A stretch of DNA of 60,339 nucleotides from contig NZ_JXAK01000046.1 of the NCBI RefSeq assembly GCF_000829455.1, positions 1 to 60,339 of the forward strand, read 5' to 3'. Source of the DNA: Gordoniibacillus kamchatkensis (GTDB lineage: Bacteria; Bacillota; Bacilli; Paenibacillales; NBRC-103111). Below the pieces are notes generated by a model. It was not told where the DNA came from. It worked only from the letters and a program-made list of their open reading frames with translations, and searched no databases. Below are positions 36,393-45,624 of the stretch, piece after piece. Each line of letters begins with the position of its first letter. The first letter of the stretch is position 1. Both the position numbers and the translations under genes were made by a program.

Positions 36393-38813
36393 ATGACCAT
36401 GATTGCGAGCGACCCGGAAGCGGCCCGGCTTAAACTATGGTACGAGCAGCCGGCAAGCAAATGGGTGGAGGCACTTCCGATCGGCAACGGACGGCTTGGC
36501 GGAATGGTGTTCGGGACGCTGGCGCAAGAAAAGCTCCAGCTGAACGAGGACACAATCTGGTACGGCGGCCCGAAGCAGGCGGACAATCCCGATGCGAGAG
36601 AGCTGCTGCCGGAAATTCGCCGCCTGCTCTTTAGCGGCAAGCAGCGGGAAGCGGAGCATTTGAGCCGCATGGCCCTTATGTCCGCGCCGAAATATTATTC
36701 CCCTTACCAGCCTATGGGGGACTTGCTTCTATGGTTTCTCGACCATCACCTGCCGGCCGAGCAATATGTGCGCGAGCTGGATTTGGCGACGGCGATAGCG
36801 GCAGTTCGCTACCGGCTGGGCGGCGCCGATTACCGGCGGGAATATTTCAGCAGCGCTGCCGATCAGGTGATGGTCGTGCGGCTGGAATGCAGCCGTCCCG
36901 AAGGGCTGACCTTCAGTGCCAACCTCATGCGGCGTCCTTATGACGCCGGCACCAAGGCGTTCGCGCCGGATACGATCGTGATGGCAGGCGAATGCGGCAG
37001 GGACGGCGTCTCGTTCCGCTGCGCCGTGAAGGCTGCCCTAGAAGGGGGCAGCGTGCGCACGATCGGCGACTTCGTTTCGGTCGAGCGTGCGGACGCCGTC
37101 ACGCTGCTCATAGCGGCGGAGTCGACGTTCCGCACGGCGGAGCCGGAGCAGGCGTGCCTGTCGCGGCTGGAAGCGGCGGCCGCCAAAGGGTACGAGCGCT
37201 TGAAGCGCGATCACGTCAGCGAGTACGCGGAGAAGTTCGGCCGCGTTTCGCTTCGCCTCGGCGGCCTTGCAGCGAACGGCGATGCCTGCTCCAAGGCGGG
37301 CGGCGGCTCTATGGCAGATGCCGGCTCCTGGGCGGATGTAGGTTCCAGAGCGGAGTCCGGCACTGGAACGTGCTTGTCCGGGGCGGAGCTGCCGACGGAT
37401 CGCAGGCTCGAGCGGGTCAAGGAGGGCGCCCACGATGCCGGTCTGGTCGAGCTTTTTTCCAATGACGGGCGCTACTTGCTCCTATCTTGCTCGCGCCCGG
37501 GCAGCATGGCCGCCAACTTGCAGGGCATCTGGAACGACAGCTTTACGCCGCCGTGGGAATCGAAATATACGATCAACGTCAACACGGAAATGAATTATTG
37601 GCCGGCGGAGCCGTGCAATTTGGCCGAATGCCACGAGCCGCTGTTCGAGCTGATCGAGCGGATGCGCCCGAACGGCAGGCGCACGGCGCAGGAACTGTAC
37701 GGCTGCGGCGGCTTCGTTGCCCATCACAACACGAATTTATGGGGAGAGACGCGGATCGAAGGCATGCTCGTCTCCTCCTCCATATGGCCGCTCGGAGCCG
37801 CCTGGCTATCGCTGCATTTGTGGGAGCATTACCGGTACGGCATGGACGAGGCGTTTCTCGCGGAAAAGGCGTATCCGGTCATGAAGGAAGCGGCGCAGTT
37901 TCTGCTCGACTATATGGTCATGGACGGGCAAGGACGGCTCGTGACGGGCCCATCCATCTCTCCCGAAAACAAATTCGTCGCTCCGGACGGAGGTCATGGG
38001 CATTTGTGCATGGGGCCGGCGATGGACACGCAGATCGCGCATACGCTGTTTGCGGCTTGCTGCGAAGCCGCGCACGTCATCGGAGGCGACGAACCGTTTT
38101 GCCGCAAGCTGGAAGCCGCGATCGGGCTGCTGCCGGGCATTCGCATCGGCAAGCACGGGCAAATTATGGAGTGGCTGGACGATTACGACGAGGCCGAACC
38201 GGGGCACCGCCACATTTCCCAGCTGTTTGCGCTGCATCCGGGCGAGCTGATCGACAAGCACCGCACGCCCGAGCTGGCGGCAGCCGCCAAGCGGACGCTG
38301 GAGCGGCGCCTCGCGCATGGCGGCGGCCATACGGGCTGGAGCCGGGCTTGGATCGTCAACTTCTGGGCGCGGCTCGGCGAGGGCGATGCCGCTTACAGCC
38401 ATCTCCGGGAGCTGCTTGCTTCTTCCACGTACCCGAATTTGTTCGACTGCCACCCGCCGTTTCAAATCGACGGCAACTTTGGAGCGGCCGCCGGCATTGC
38501 GGAAATGCTGCTGCAATCGCACGGCGGAGCCATCGAGCTGCTGCCCGCGCTGCCTGCGGCGTGGCCGGACGGCGAAGTCCGAGGGCTGCGCGCCCGCGGT
38601 GCGTTCGGCATCGACATCAGCTGGCGGGATGGCGCGCTGCACGAGGCGGACGTGCGGGCCGGCCGCACCGGGACGTGCCGCATCCGTTCTCCGCTGCCGC
38701 TGAACGTGCAGCGCACGGACGGAACGGCTCTGCATTGCCGTTACGACGGGACGATCGCCGAATTTGACGTGCAGGCCGGCGAGACGTACCGGTTAACGCC
38801 CGAATCGAGGTAG
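36393..38813 (+). CDS. alpha-L-fucosidase, GH95 family, third of three
   Basis: About 806 residues, cytoplasmic, canonical GH95: LWYEQPASKWVEALPIGNGRLGGMVFG at the start. Counted from ATG 36393, the catalytic residues are N395 and N397 (INVNTEMNYW), the general acid Glu525 (GPSISPENKF) and Asp693 (FQIDGNFGA), matching the four key residues of bifidobacterial AfcA. Expected to hydrolyse alpha-1,2-fucosyl or related L-galactosyl bonds. A low-complexity Ser/Gly/Ala insert (about 295-335) separates the two domains. ATG 36393 is 7 bases from GGAGG (36381-36385); ATG 36387, overlapping the previous stop, is only 1 base away and less likely. Confidence 0.93.
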   Translation: MTMIASDPEAARLKLWYEQPASKWVEALPIGNGRLGGMVFGTLAQEKLQLNEDTIWYGGPKQADNPDARELLPEIRRLLFSGKQREAEHLSRMALMSAPKYYSPYQPMGDLLLWFLDHHLPAEQYVRELDLATAIAAVRYRLGGADYRREYFSSAADQVMVVRLECSRPEGLTFSANLMRRPYDAGTKAFAPDTIVMAGECGRDGVSFRCAVKAALEGGSVRTIGDFVSVERADAVTLLIAAESTFRTAEPEQACLSRLEAAAAKGYERLKRDHVSEYAEKFGRVSLRLGGLAANGDACSKAGGGSMADAGSWADVGSRAESGTGTCLSGAELPTDRRLERVKEGAHDAGLVELFSNDGRYLLLSCSRPGSMAANLQGIWNDSFTPPWESKYTINVNTEMNYWPAEPCNLAECHEPLFELIERMRPNGRRTAQELYGCGGFVAHHNTNLWGETRIEGMLVSSSIWPLGAAWLSLHLWEHYRYGMDEAFLAEKAYPVMKEAAQFLLDYMVMDGQGRLVTGPSISPENKFVAPDGGHGHLCMGPAMDTQIAHTLFAACCEAAHVIGGDEPFCRKLEAAIGLLPGIRIGKHGQIMEWLDDYDEAEPGHRHISQLFALHPGELIDKHRTPELAAAAKRTLERRLAHGGGHTGWSRAWIVNFWARLGEGDAAYSHLRELLASSTYPNLFDCHPPFQIDGNFGAAAGIAEMLLQSHGGAIELLPALPAAWPDGEVRGLRARGAFGIDISWRDGALHEADVRAGRTGTCRIRSPLPLNVQRTDGTALHCRYDGTIAEFDVQAGETYRLTPESR

Positions 38814-38849
38814 CAGGCAGAACACATCGTTTACAAGGAGGAATCACGC

Positions 38850-39488
38850 ATGAAGTCAATGCCGATCAAGCGCGGCGACGTCGTTTTGTTTATCGGGGAC
38901 AGCATCACCGACGCCAAAAGGGACAAGAACAAGCCTGATCACTTGGGAAGCGGCTACGCGCTCATGGCAGCAGCCCAGTTCGCCTCGCTGTACCCGGAGC
39001 TCGGCGTCACGTTTCTCAATCGGGGCATTAGCGGCAACCGGGTCATAGATTTGCTCGGCCGCTGGCAGGAAGACTGCATCGACTTGAAGCCGGACTGGGT
39101 GTCGATCTATATCGGCATCAACGATTGCTGGCGCCGCTACGACCGGGGCGATCCGACATCGGCGGAGGAGTTTGCGGCCGGGTACCGTCGGCTGCTCGAA
39201 TGGACCGCGCGCGAGCTTGAAGCGGGCCTTATTTTGATCGAACCGTTCGTGCTTCCGGTGCCGGAAGACCGGCGGGCGTGGCGCGAAGACCTCGATCCGA
39301 AAATTCACGCCGTGCGCAGCTTGGCGCATGAGTTCGGCGCCAACTACGCAGCGCTCGACGGGCTGTTCGCGCAGGCTTGCGCGGAAGCGCCTGCCGCTTA
39401 CTGGGCGCAGGACGGCGTGCATCCGACCCCGGCGGGCCATGCGCGGATCGCTCAGGCGTGGCTGCGGGCGATGGGCGTGCCGGTGTAA
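38850..39488 (+). CDS. SGNH/GDSL-type esterase
   Basis: 212-residue hydrolase without signal peptide. All four SGNH blocks are visible: Ser18 in FIGDSITDA, Gly in NRGISGNRV, Asn91 in YIGINDCWRR, and Asp188/His191 in QDGVHPTPAGH. ATG 38850 follows AAGGAGGAA. In a glycan-use cluster such enzymes usually remove acetyl groups from sugars, so it probably deacylates imported oligosaccharides before the fucosidases act. That substrate is inferred from context. Confidence 0.92.
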   Translation: MKSMPIKRGDVVLFIGDSITDAKRDKNKPDHLGSGYALMAAAQFASLYPELGVTFLNRGISGNRVIDLLGRWQEDCIDLKPDWVSIYIGINDCWRRYDRGDPTSAEEFAAGYRRLLEWTARELEAGLILIEPFVLPVPEDRRAWREDLDPKIHAVRSLAHEFGANYAALDGLFAQACAEAPAAYWAQDGVHPTPAGHARIAQAWLRAMGVPV

Positions 39489-39518
39489 CGCCGGACGGCC
39501 GCTTCACTCGTACAAGGA

Positions 39519-39687
39519 TAAACGGCTTGCACCGTCCAGACCGCCCAAGAAAGTCGGAGCGTAGGATGGGAATACGGGCCGAAGAAAATTTCAAGGGAAC
39601 ACGAGTGTGGGCCAAGCCGGAGGCCCGCATTCTTAGGTCCGTAGCGCAGCCATACGTTCTCAACAGTCTAAACGGCTTACACCGTCC
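39519..39687 (-). repeat. dispersed intergenic repeat, copy 2, flanked by 19-bp direct repeats
   Basis: The core at 39538-39651 matches 1682-1826 in inverted orientation. It is flanked by direct repeats TAAACGGCTTGCACCGTCC (39519-39537) and TAAACGGCTTACACCGTCC (39669-39687), 18 of 19 identical, period 150 bp. The flanking repeats are not found beside copy 1. No coding potential. It sits between the esterase and the propeller-enzyme genes, whose own ribosome site follows. Confidence 0.6.
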
Positions 39688-39734
39688 TTTCGGACGTGCG
39701 CGTTTACGCGATTGATCGACAAAGGAGGAAGCGC

Positions 39735-40769
39735 ATGAACAAGCAATCGCTGCCCGATTTGGCGGATCGGCTTCTCCCCGCGCCGAGAAACGGGGGGTTC
39801 CGCATGGAAGGCTACTGGGTATGGTGCGGTTCGGCGGTGAAAGGGGAAGACGGACGGTTTCATCTGTTCGCATCCCGCTGGCCGAAATGGCTGCCGATGC
39901 ATCCGGGCTGGCTCGTCGGCTCCGAAATTGTGCGGGCGTCGTCGGATATGCCGGAGGGTCCGTACACTTTCGAGGAGGTCGTGCTTCCGGCGCGCGGCGC
40001 GGAATATTGGGACGGCCGCAGCACGCACAATCCGCACATCGTGAAGCATGGCAATACGTACGTTCTTTATTACATGGGATCTACCCATCCGCTGCCGCAG
40101 CCGCAGCCGGGCGAGACGCTGGCGCCGGACGATCCGCGGGCGATCGTGGCGCGGGCGGGCAAGCGGGTCGGCATCGCCGCCGCCGGCAGCGTTTTCGGCC
40201 CGTGGCAACGGTTCGACGCTCCGATCCTGAACACGCGGCCGGGCCGCTTCGACAGCTTCCTGACGTCCAATCCGGCCCCTTGCGTCCATGAAGACGGTTC
40301 CGTGCTGCTCATGTACAAGGCGAGAAAATACGAGGGCAACGTCCACGGCCGGATGACGATCGGCTGCGCTTATGCGGAGCATCCGCTCGGCCCTTATCGG
40401 GTATTGACGGACGATCCGGTCTTTCCGCCCGACCGCTTTCATATCGAAGACCCATTCATTTGGCAGACGGAGCGCGGCTACGAGCTGATCGCCAAAGATA
40501 TGGAAGGAACGCTGTGCGGCGAGAAGCACGGGGGGATTCACGCTTTCTCCGCTGACGGGCGCGACTGGCGGCTGTCCGCTTCGCCCAAATCGTACTCCCG
40601 CACAATCCGCTGGGACGACGGCGCGGAGCAAACGATGGGGAGCCTGGAACGGCCGTTCATTTTGTTCCAGGACGGCAAGCCGACCCACCTGTTTGCGGCG
40701 GTCGCCGACGGACCGGGAGGCTTTCGCCAGGCGCAGAACACGTGGAACCAGGTCATTCCGATCGGATAA
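39735..40769 (+). CDS. GH43/GH117-like five-bladed beta-propeller glycosidase
   Basis: 344 residues, cytoplasmic. Repeated strand motifs of a five-bladed propeller are visible: GRFHLFASRW, THNPHIVKHGNTYVLYYMG (97-115), SNPAPCVHEDGSVLLMYKA, RFHIEDPFIWQTERGYELIAKD (with E238-D239) and LERPFILFQDGKPTHLF. This is typical of GH43, GH117 and related clans acting on arabinose, galactose or anhydro-sugar ends. Exact family and bond cannot be set by eye. ATG 39735 has AAGGAGGAA. It belongs to the same gene run as the GH95 trio and the esterase. Confidence 0.82.
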   Translation: MNKQSLPDLADRLLPAPRNGGFRMEGYWVWCGSAVKGEDGRFHLFASRWPKWLPMHPGWLVGSEIVRASSDMPEGPYTFEEVVLPARGAEYWDGRSTHNPHIVKHGNTYVLYYMGSTHPLPQPQPGETLAPDDPRAIVARAGKRVGIAAAGSVFGPWQRFDAPILNTRPGRFDSFLTSNPAPCVHEDGSVLLMYKARKYEGNVHGRMTIGCAYAEHPLGPYRVLTDDPVFPPDRFHIEDPFIWQTERGYELIAKDMEGTLCGEKHGGIHAFSADGRDWRLSASPKSYSRTIRWDDGAEQTMGSLERPFILFQDGKPTHLFAAVADGPGGFRQAQNTWNQVIPIG

Positions 40770-40855
40770 AGCCATTGTTCATTCCGCTCGTGCGTATTAA
40801 GCTTGAGATACAACAATTCGATCCGAGCCGGATGCGCGGAAGGTGGTAAGCGAGC

Positions 40856-41871
40856 ATGAGACTATTGATCGTAGATGACGAACCGATCATTCGCAGCGGT
40901 TTGCTGAAAATGGCGCAAAGCTATGCGCACAAGTTCCAAAAGATTGAAACGACGGAGAACGGGCTCGAAGCGTTGGAGCGGATCGCCGGGTCGGAGCCGG
41001 ACCTACTGCTCACCGATATTCGCATGCCGAAAATGGACGGCCTCGAGCTGTGCCGGAAAGTGCACGAAAGCTATCCCCACATATGGATGGTCGTCGTCTC
41101 CGGCTACGACGATTTCGAGTACGCGAAAAAGTGCTTGTCGTACGGGGTGAAGCATTATTTGCTCAAGCCCGTTACGCCGCCGGATTTGCACGAGGCGTTC
41201 GATCAAATTTTGAAATCCCGGTCGCAGGGGTACATCCCCTTGTCCCGTTACGTCGATTGGCTGGAGCGGATGGAGCAAAGCATCTGGTCGCTGCAGAAGG
41301 AAGAGCTGTCCGGGCATTTGGCCGAATGGCAGGAAGCTTGCGCGCATTTGTCCGCGCGGGAGCTGAAAGATGTGCTGCACGACGCGGCTGCGATGCTGCA
41401 CAAGCGCTTTCAGGACAAGAACCGTCTCGTTGCCGCCGTGTTGTCCGAGCCGCTCGAGGCTGCGACCAAGGCGGAGCTGTTTCGGGAAATCGAGGAGCGT
41501 TTGCAGACGGTCGTCGCGAGCTGCTCGCCGCCCGCCGGGGCATTTTCAAAGATCCGATGGAAGAGGCCAAAGCGTACATCGACTCGCACTTGTCGGTCGA
41601 AGTGACGCTGAAGGAAGTGGCGGATATGGTCGGCATTACGCCGACCTATTTCAGCACGTTGTTCAAAAAGATGACCGGCGACACGTTCGTAGGCTACCGG
41701 ATTCACAAGCGGATGGACAAAGCGCGCGAGCTGCTGTCCTTGCCGCACATGCGCACTGTGGACATAGCCGCAGAGGTCGGGTACGACGACTATCCGCATT
41801 TTACGAAGACGTTTAAAAAAATATTCGGACTCACGCCGTCCGATTACCGCGCCAAGCTTGGGATCAAATGA
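40856..41871 (+). pseudogene. AraC-type response regulator, single-base frameshift
   Basis: Receiver domain at 1-120 (LLIVDDEP, Asp54 in LLLTDIRMPKMDG, Lys in YLLKPVTPP), a short linker, and an AraC DNA-binding domain (VTLKEVADMVGITPTYFSTLFKKMTG; RTVDIAAEVGYDDYPHFTKTFKKIFGLTPSDYR). The two parts are in different frames. Adding one base near 41513-41517 (GTCGTC(C)GCGAG) joins LQTVV to RELLAARRGIFKDPMEE and gives about 338 residues. As written, the product stops at 41605 without its DNA-binding domain. It overlaps the kinase gene by 4 bp and is the best candidate regulator for the four promoters with CACA half-sites. Confidence 0.85.
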
Positions 41872-43694
41872 AAAATCTCAATTTATTCCAGAAGCTGTTT
41901 TTGACCTATTTGATCGTCATCCTGATTTCGCTCGCGAGCGTCGGCGTCTTTTCGTACCGGGCTTCCTCGGGCGAGCTGAACCAGCTGGTGGAAAGCCAGC
42001 TGTCGCAAGTCGTCGGCAACGCGGCCAACCATACGGACCTGTACATCCGCGCCTACGAGCGGTCGATGATCTCGCTGCTGAACAACAACGATGTCAAACG
42101 GTTCATTGACCTTCCGACGGGGGAAAACGGCTATCCTTACTATGAGCTCCGTACGCTGATCCGGGATATCGGCATCGAGCCGGCGCTCATTCGTAATCCC
42201 GAAATCGCCGACATCTTTTTGATCAGCTTTAACGGCAACGCGATGTATTTTTTCAACGACACGATCGGCGAATCGTTCAGCAAAGAGCAAACCCGCCAGC
42301 AGCTGGCGTTTTTCAAAAACGCGACCCGCCAGGACGGCAGCCTGAGCGTGCTCAACCACAGCATTTTGTCGGGGCAGCAAAATTTGATGCTGACGCTCGT
42401 CCGGCGCATCCGCGGCCTGTCCTCGACGGAGCCGGCGGGCATTTTGGCGATCGAATTTCGCGCGGCCGAGCTGGCGGAGCTGTGGAAAGGCATCGAGCTC
42501 GGGCAGGGCGGCTACTTTTTCATCGCCGACGAAAGCGGCAAAACGGTGTACCATCCCGATCCGAAGCGGATCGGGGCCGACGTGCCGGATGTGATTCGGA
42601 GGCAGGTGCTGAGCGCCGGAAGTCGCGCTTTTATTGCGACGATCGACGGCAGCGAGCAAATGTTTATGAGCCGCCGTTCCAACTACGGCAATTGGCGGCT
42701 CGTCGTGGCGATGCCGGTGAAAGAGCTGCGCAAGCCGGCCGATACGATACGAATTACGACGATTGTCGTCGGCTGCTTCACGCTCGGCCTCGCGATGTGG
42801 CTCGCCTTCCGCTTCGGCAAAACGATCACGGGCCCGATCCGCGTCTTGAAAAGCGCGATGCGCCAAACGGAAAAAGGGAATTGGGCGCTCATCCCGCTCC
42901 CGGAACACCGCGACGAAGTCGTCGAGCTGATGAGCCGCTACAACTTGATGGTGAACCGGCTGTCGGAGCTGATCGACAAAGTGTATCAGGCCGAGCTGAG
43001 AGACCAGGAAAGCCGCATCGAGCGGCAAAAGGCCGAGCTGCAGTCGCTGCAGCTGCAAATCAATCCGCATTTTTTGTACAACACGCTGGAGACGATCGTC
43101 TGTTATGCGGTCGTTCAAGATTCGAAGGAAATTACCGAAATCGTCAAGGCGCTGTCGTACATGCTCCGCTACTCGGTGCAGACGAATTTGGAGCAAATTA
43201 CAGTTGCTAACGAATTGAAGCATGTGCTGCACTTTCTTGTCGTGCTGCGGCACCGGATCGGCCGGGAGTTCGAAGTCGACGTGGCGGTGCACCCGGATTA
43301 CTTGCTTCGCAATATGGTGCGCCTGACGCTGCAGCCTCTCGTGGAAAACGTGTTCCAGCACGCTTTTCCGGACGGGGTGGAGGACTACCACTACATCCGC
43401 ATCGACGCCGGCGAAGACGATGCCGTCTTCTGGGTCAGCGTCGAAGATAACGGAGCCGGCATCGAGGAAGAAAAGCTTGCGGAGCTGCGCGAGAAGCTGG
43501 GGGCTAACCGGCTTGCCGATAAAGAAAACGGATCTTCCCCGGGAATCGGGGGGATCGGCGTCGTCAACGTGCACCGGCGCATTCAGATGGTGTTCGGGGA
43601 ACAGTACGGCCTGAAGATCGAGAGCGAAGTAGAGCGCGGGACGAAAATGATCATGGTCATGCCCGCTTCAAGCCGAATTGCGAAAGGGGAATAA
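41868..43694 (+). CDS. YesM-type sensor histidine kinase
   Basis: 608 residues. Membrane helices at 10-28 (LFLTYLIVILISLASVGVF) and about 295-315 enclose an extracellular dCache-like sensor region. HAMP follows (ITGPIRVLKSAMRQTEKGNW), then His_kinase with phospho-acceptor His401 (LQINPHFLYNTLETI), N-box (TLQPLVENVFQHAF) and G-box (VEDNGAGIEEEK). The ATGA overlap with the response regulator gene shows coupling. It probably senses an extracellular glycan or a loaded sugar receptor and drives the locus. The frame is intact, unlike the kinase at 10785. Confidence 0.93.
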   Translation: MKNLNLFQKLFLTYLIVILISLASVGVFSYRASSGELNQLVESQLSQVVGNAANHTDLYIRAYERSMISLLNNNDVKRFIDLPTGENGYPYYELRTLIRDIGIEPALIRNPEIADIFLISFNGNAMYFFNDTIGESFSKEQTRQQLAFFKNATRQDGSLSVLNHSILSGQQNLMLTLVRRIRGLSSTEPAGILAIEFRAAELAELWKGIELGQGGYFFIADESGKTVYHPDPKRIGADVPDVIRRQVLSAGSRAFIATIDGSEQMFMSRRSNYGNWRLVVAMPVKELRKPADTIRITTIVVGCFTLGLAMWLAFRFGKTITGPIRVLKSAMRQTEKGNWALIPLPEHRDEVVELMSRYNLMVNRLSELIDKVYQAELRDQESRIERQKAELQSLQLQINPHFLYNTLETIVCYAVVQDSKEITEIVKALSYMLRYSVQTNLEQITVANELKHVLHFLVVLRHRIGREFEVDVAVHPDYLLRNMVRLTLQPLVENVFQHAFPDGVEDYHYIRIDAGEDDAVFWVSVEDNGAGIEEEKLAELREKLGANRLADKENGSSPGIGGIGVVNVHRRIQMVFGEQYGLKIESEVERGTKMIMVMPASSRIAKGE

Positions 43695-43701
43695 GCCGAT
43701 C

Positions 43702-45618
43702 ATGTCGGAACGGGAAGATTTGCTCGATAACGCGGAAGGCGAGACGCACGGCGGCAGCAGCGGCGGGGGCATGGCCGCATCCGCCGGGAATGCAGCTGCG
43801 GACGCGAATGCTGCCGCAAACGCGGCTGGGGGCGCGAGCGCCGGTGCGGCAATCGCCCAGACTGCCCGGCATGACGCCAAAATGGCGTGGTGGCGGGAAG
43901 CGAGAGTCGGGCTGTTTATTCACTGGGGCTTGTACTCGCTGCCGGGAGGCATATGGAAAGGGCAGGAGGTGCAAGCCTCCTATGCCGAGCATTTGATGCT
44001 TCGGGCGCAAATCCCGATTCGGGAGTACGAGCGCATCGCTGACGACTTTCGGGCGGAACGGTTCGACGCGAAAATGTGGGCCAGTACGGCGAGTAAGGCG
44101 GGCTTCAAATATTTGATTTTTACGGCGAAACATCACGACGGCTTCGCCATGTACGATTCGGACGTATCGGATTACAACATCGTGAGCCGCACGCCGTTCA
44201 GCCGCGATCCGCTGCTCGAGCTGGCGGAGGCGTGCCGGGACGAAGGCGTGAAGCTGTGCGTCTACTACTCCCATGCCATGGACTGGCATCACCCCGACTC
44301 GCAAGGAAATACGTGGGATTACCCGGGAAATATCGGCGCTTACGACGAGGTCGCTTCGTGGCTCGGCGACGAGGACAAAAGAACCCGGTACGAACGTTAT
44401 TTGCACACATTTGCGCTGCCGCAGGTGAAAGAGCTGCTGGAAAAATACGGTTTGATCGGCCTAGTCTGGTTCGACTGCGGCCACAAGCTGACAGCCGAGC
44501 AAGGGGCGGCCTTTACCGAGCAAGTGCGGCAAGTGCAGCCGGATTGCCTGATCAACCGCCGTGTCTGGAAAGAGCCATACGGGGATTACGGCAACACGTC
44601 GGACAACCAGCCTCATGTGCGCGTGCCGAGGGACGACTGGGAATCGATCGCCACCTTGAACGATTCGTGGGGCTATAAAGCGACCGATCATAATTGGAAG
44701 CCGGCCGAGACGGTGCTGCGGCAAATGATTGACGTCGTGAGCCTGGGCGGCAATTTTGTCATCAACGTCGGGCCGATGGGGGACGGTTCGTTCGATCCGA
44801 AATCGCTGGAGCTGCTCGAGCAGATCGGAGCCTGGCTGCGGCTGAACGGGGAGGCCGTCTACGGCACGAAAAGAAGCCCGCTCGGCAAGCCGCCGTGGGG
44901 ACGATGCACGATCAAGGGCAGCGACTTGTACTTGCATGTGTTCGATTGGCCGCAGCACGGGCGGCTGGTCGTGCCAGGCCTGCGCAGTCGTGTTGTAAAA
45001 GCGTATTTGCTGGCTGACGCGGAACGCGAGGCGCTCCCGGTTCGTCGTATCGGTGAAGAGGACATCGTTATCGACGTTCCTCCTGAACCTCCAGCCTCGC
45101 CAATTCCCGTCATCGCGGTGGAGGTGGAAGGCGAATGCGACGCGAATCCGGTTCGGCGGCTGTACCCGGACGAATACCCGAACGTATTCGGCGCGTTCGA
45201 CGCCGACATTTCGGGACCTGCGCTGCGCTATGATACAGGCAAAAAAGACCGCGACAATCTGATCGGTTGGAGCAGTGCGGACGATGAAGCCGCCTGGGCT
45301 TTTCGCGCGTGCGAGCCGGGGAGCTACAATGCTGTTGTGACCTGTGGGGCTGAAGCGAGCGATCTGGGGGAGGCGAAATGGGAAATTACCGTGGCTTCGA
45401 TGCTTTCCGGCCGGGAGATCGCCCGCGTTGCTGGGCCCATTCGGCATACGGGTGGCTTGTATCAGTTTGATTCATGTGCAATAGGGAGCATAACGATACA
45501 TGTAGCGGGCGAATACGTGATGAAAGTTAGAGCGTCCGCCATTCCGGATGGAGCATCGCTTAGCCTGAAACAGATCGTGTTGGAACGGGACTCCGTGTCC
45601 GATGCGGCGGGAGGGTGA
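43702..45618 (+). CDS. alpha-L-fucosidase, GH29 family
   Basis: 638 residues from ATG 43702 (a TTG at 43678 is less likely). Residues 15-52 form an odd Gly/Ala-rich tail (THGGSSGGGMAASAGNAAAD...) with no signal-peptide character. The GH29 barrel then begins: WWREARVGLFIHWGLYS, TAKHHDGFAMYDS (142-153) and the nucleophile Asp258 in LIGLVWFDCG. A beta-sandwich CBM35-like domain lies at the C-terminus (about 500-635). Expected to cleave terminal alpha-L-fucose in the cytoplasm by a retaining mechanism, complementing the inverting GH95 enzymes. It follows the kinase gene by 7 bp. Confidence 0.93.
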   Translation: MSEREDLLDNAEGETHGGSSGGGMAASAGNAAADANAAANAAGGASAGAAIAQTARHDAKMAWWREARVGLFIHWGLYSLPGGIWKGQEVQASYAEHLMLRAQIPIREYERIADDFRAERFDAKMWASTASKAGFKYLIFTAKHHDGFAMYDSDVSDYNIVSRTPFSRDPLLELAEACRDEGVKLCVYYSHAMDWHHPDSQGNTWDYPGNIGAYDEVASWLGDEDKRTRYERYLHTFALPQVKELLEKYGLIGLVWFDCGHKLTAEQGAAFTEQVRQVQPDCLINRRVWKEPYGDYGNTSDNQPHVRVPRDDWESIATLNDSWGYKATDHNWKPAETVLRQMIDVVSLGGNFVINVGPMGDGSFDPKSLELLEQIGAWLRLNGEAVYGTKRSPLGKPPWGRCTIKGSDLYLHVFDWPQHGRLVVPGLRSRVVKAYLLADAEREALPVRRIGEEDIVIDVPPEPPASPIPVIAVEVEGECDANPVRRLYPDEYPNVFGAFDADISGPALRYDTGKKDRDNLIGWSSADDEAAWAFRACEPGSYNAVVTCGAEASDLGEAKWEITVASMLSGREIARVAGPIRHTGGLYQFDSCAIGSITIHVAGEYVMKVRASAIPDGASLSLKQIVLERDSVSDAAGG

Positions 45619-45624
45619 AGCAAG

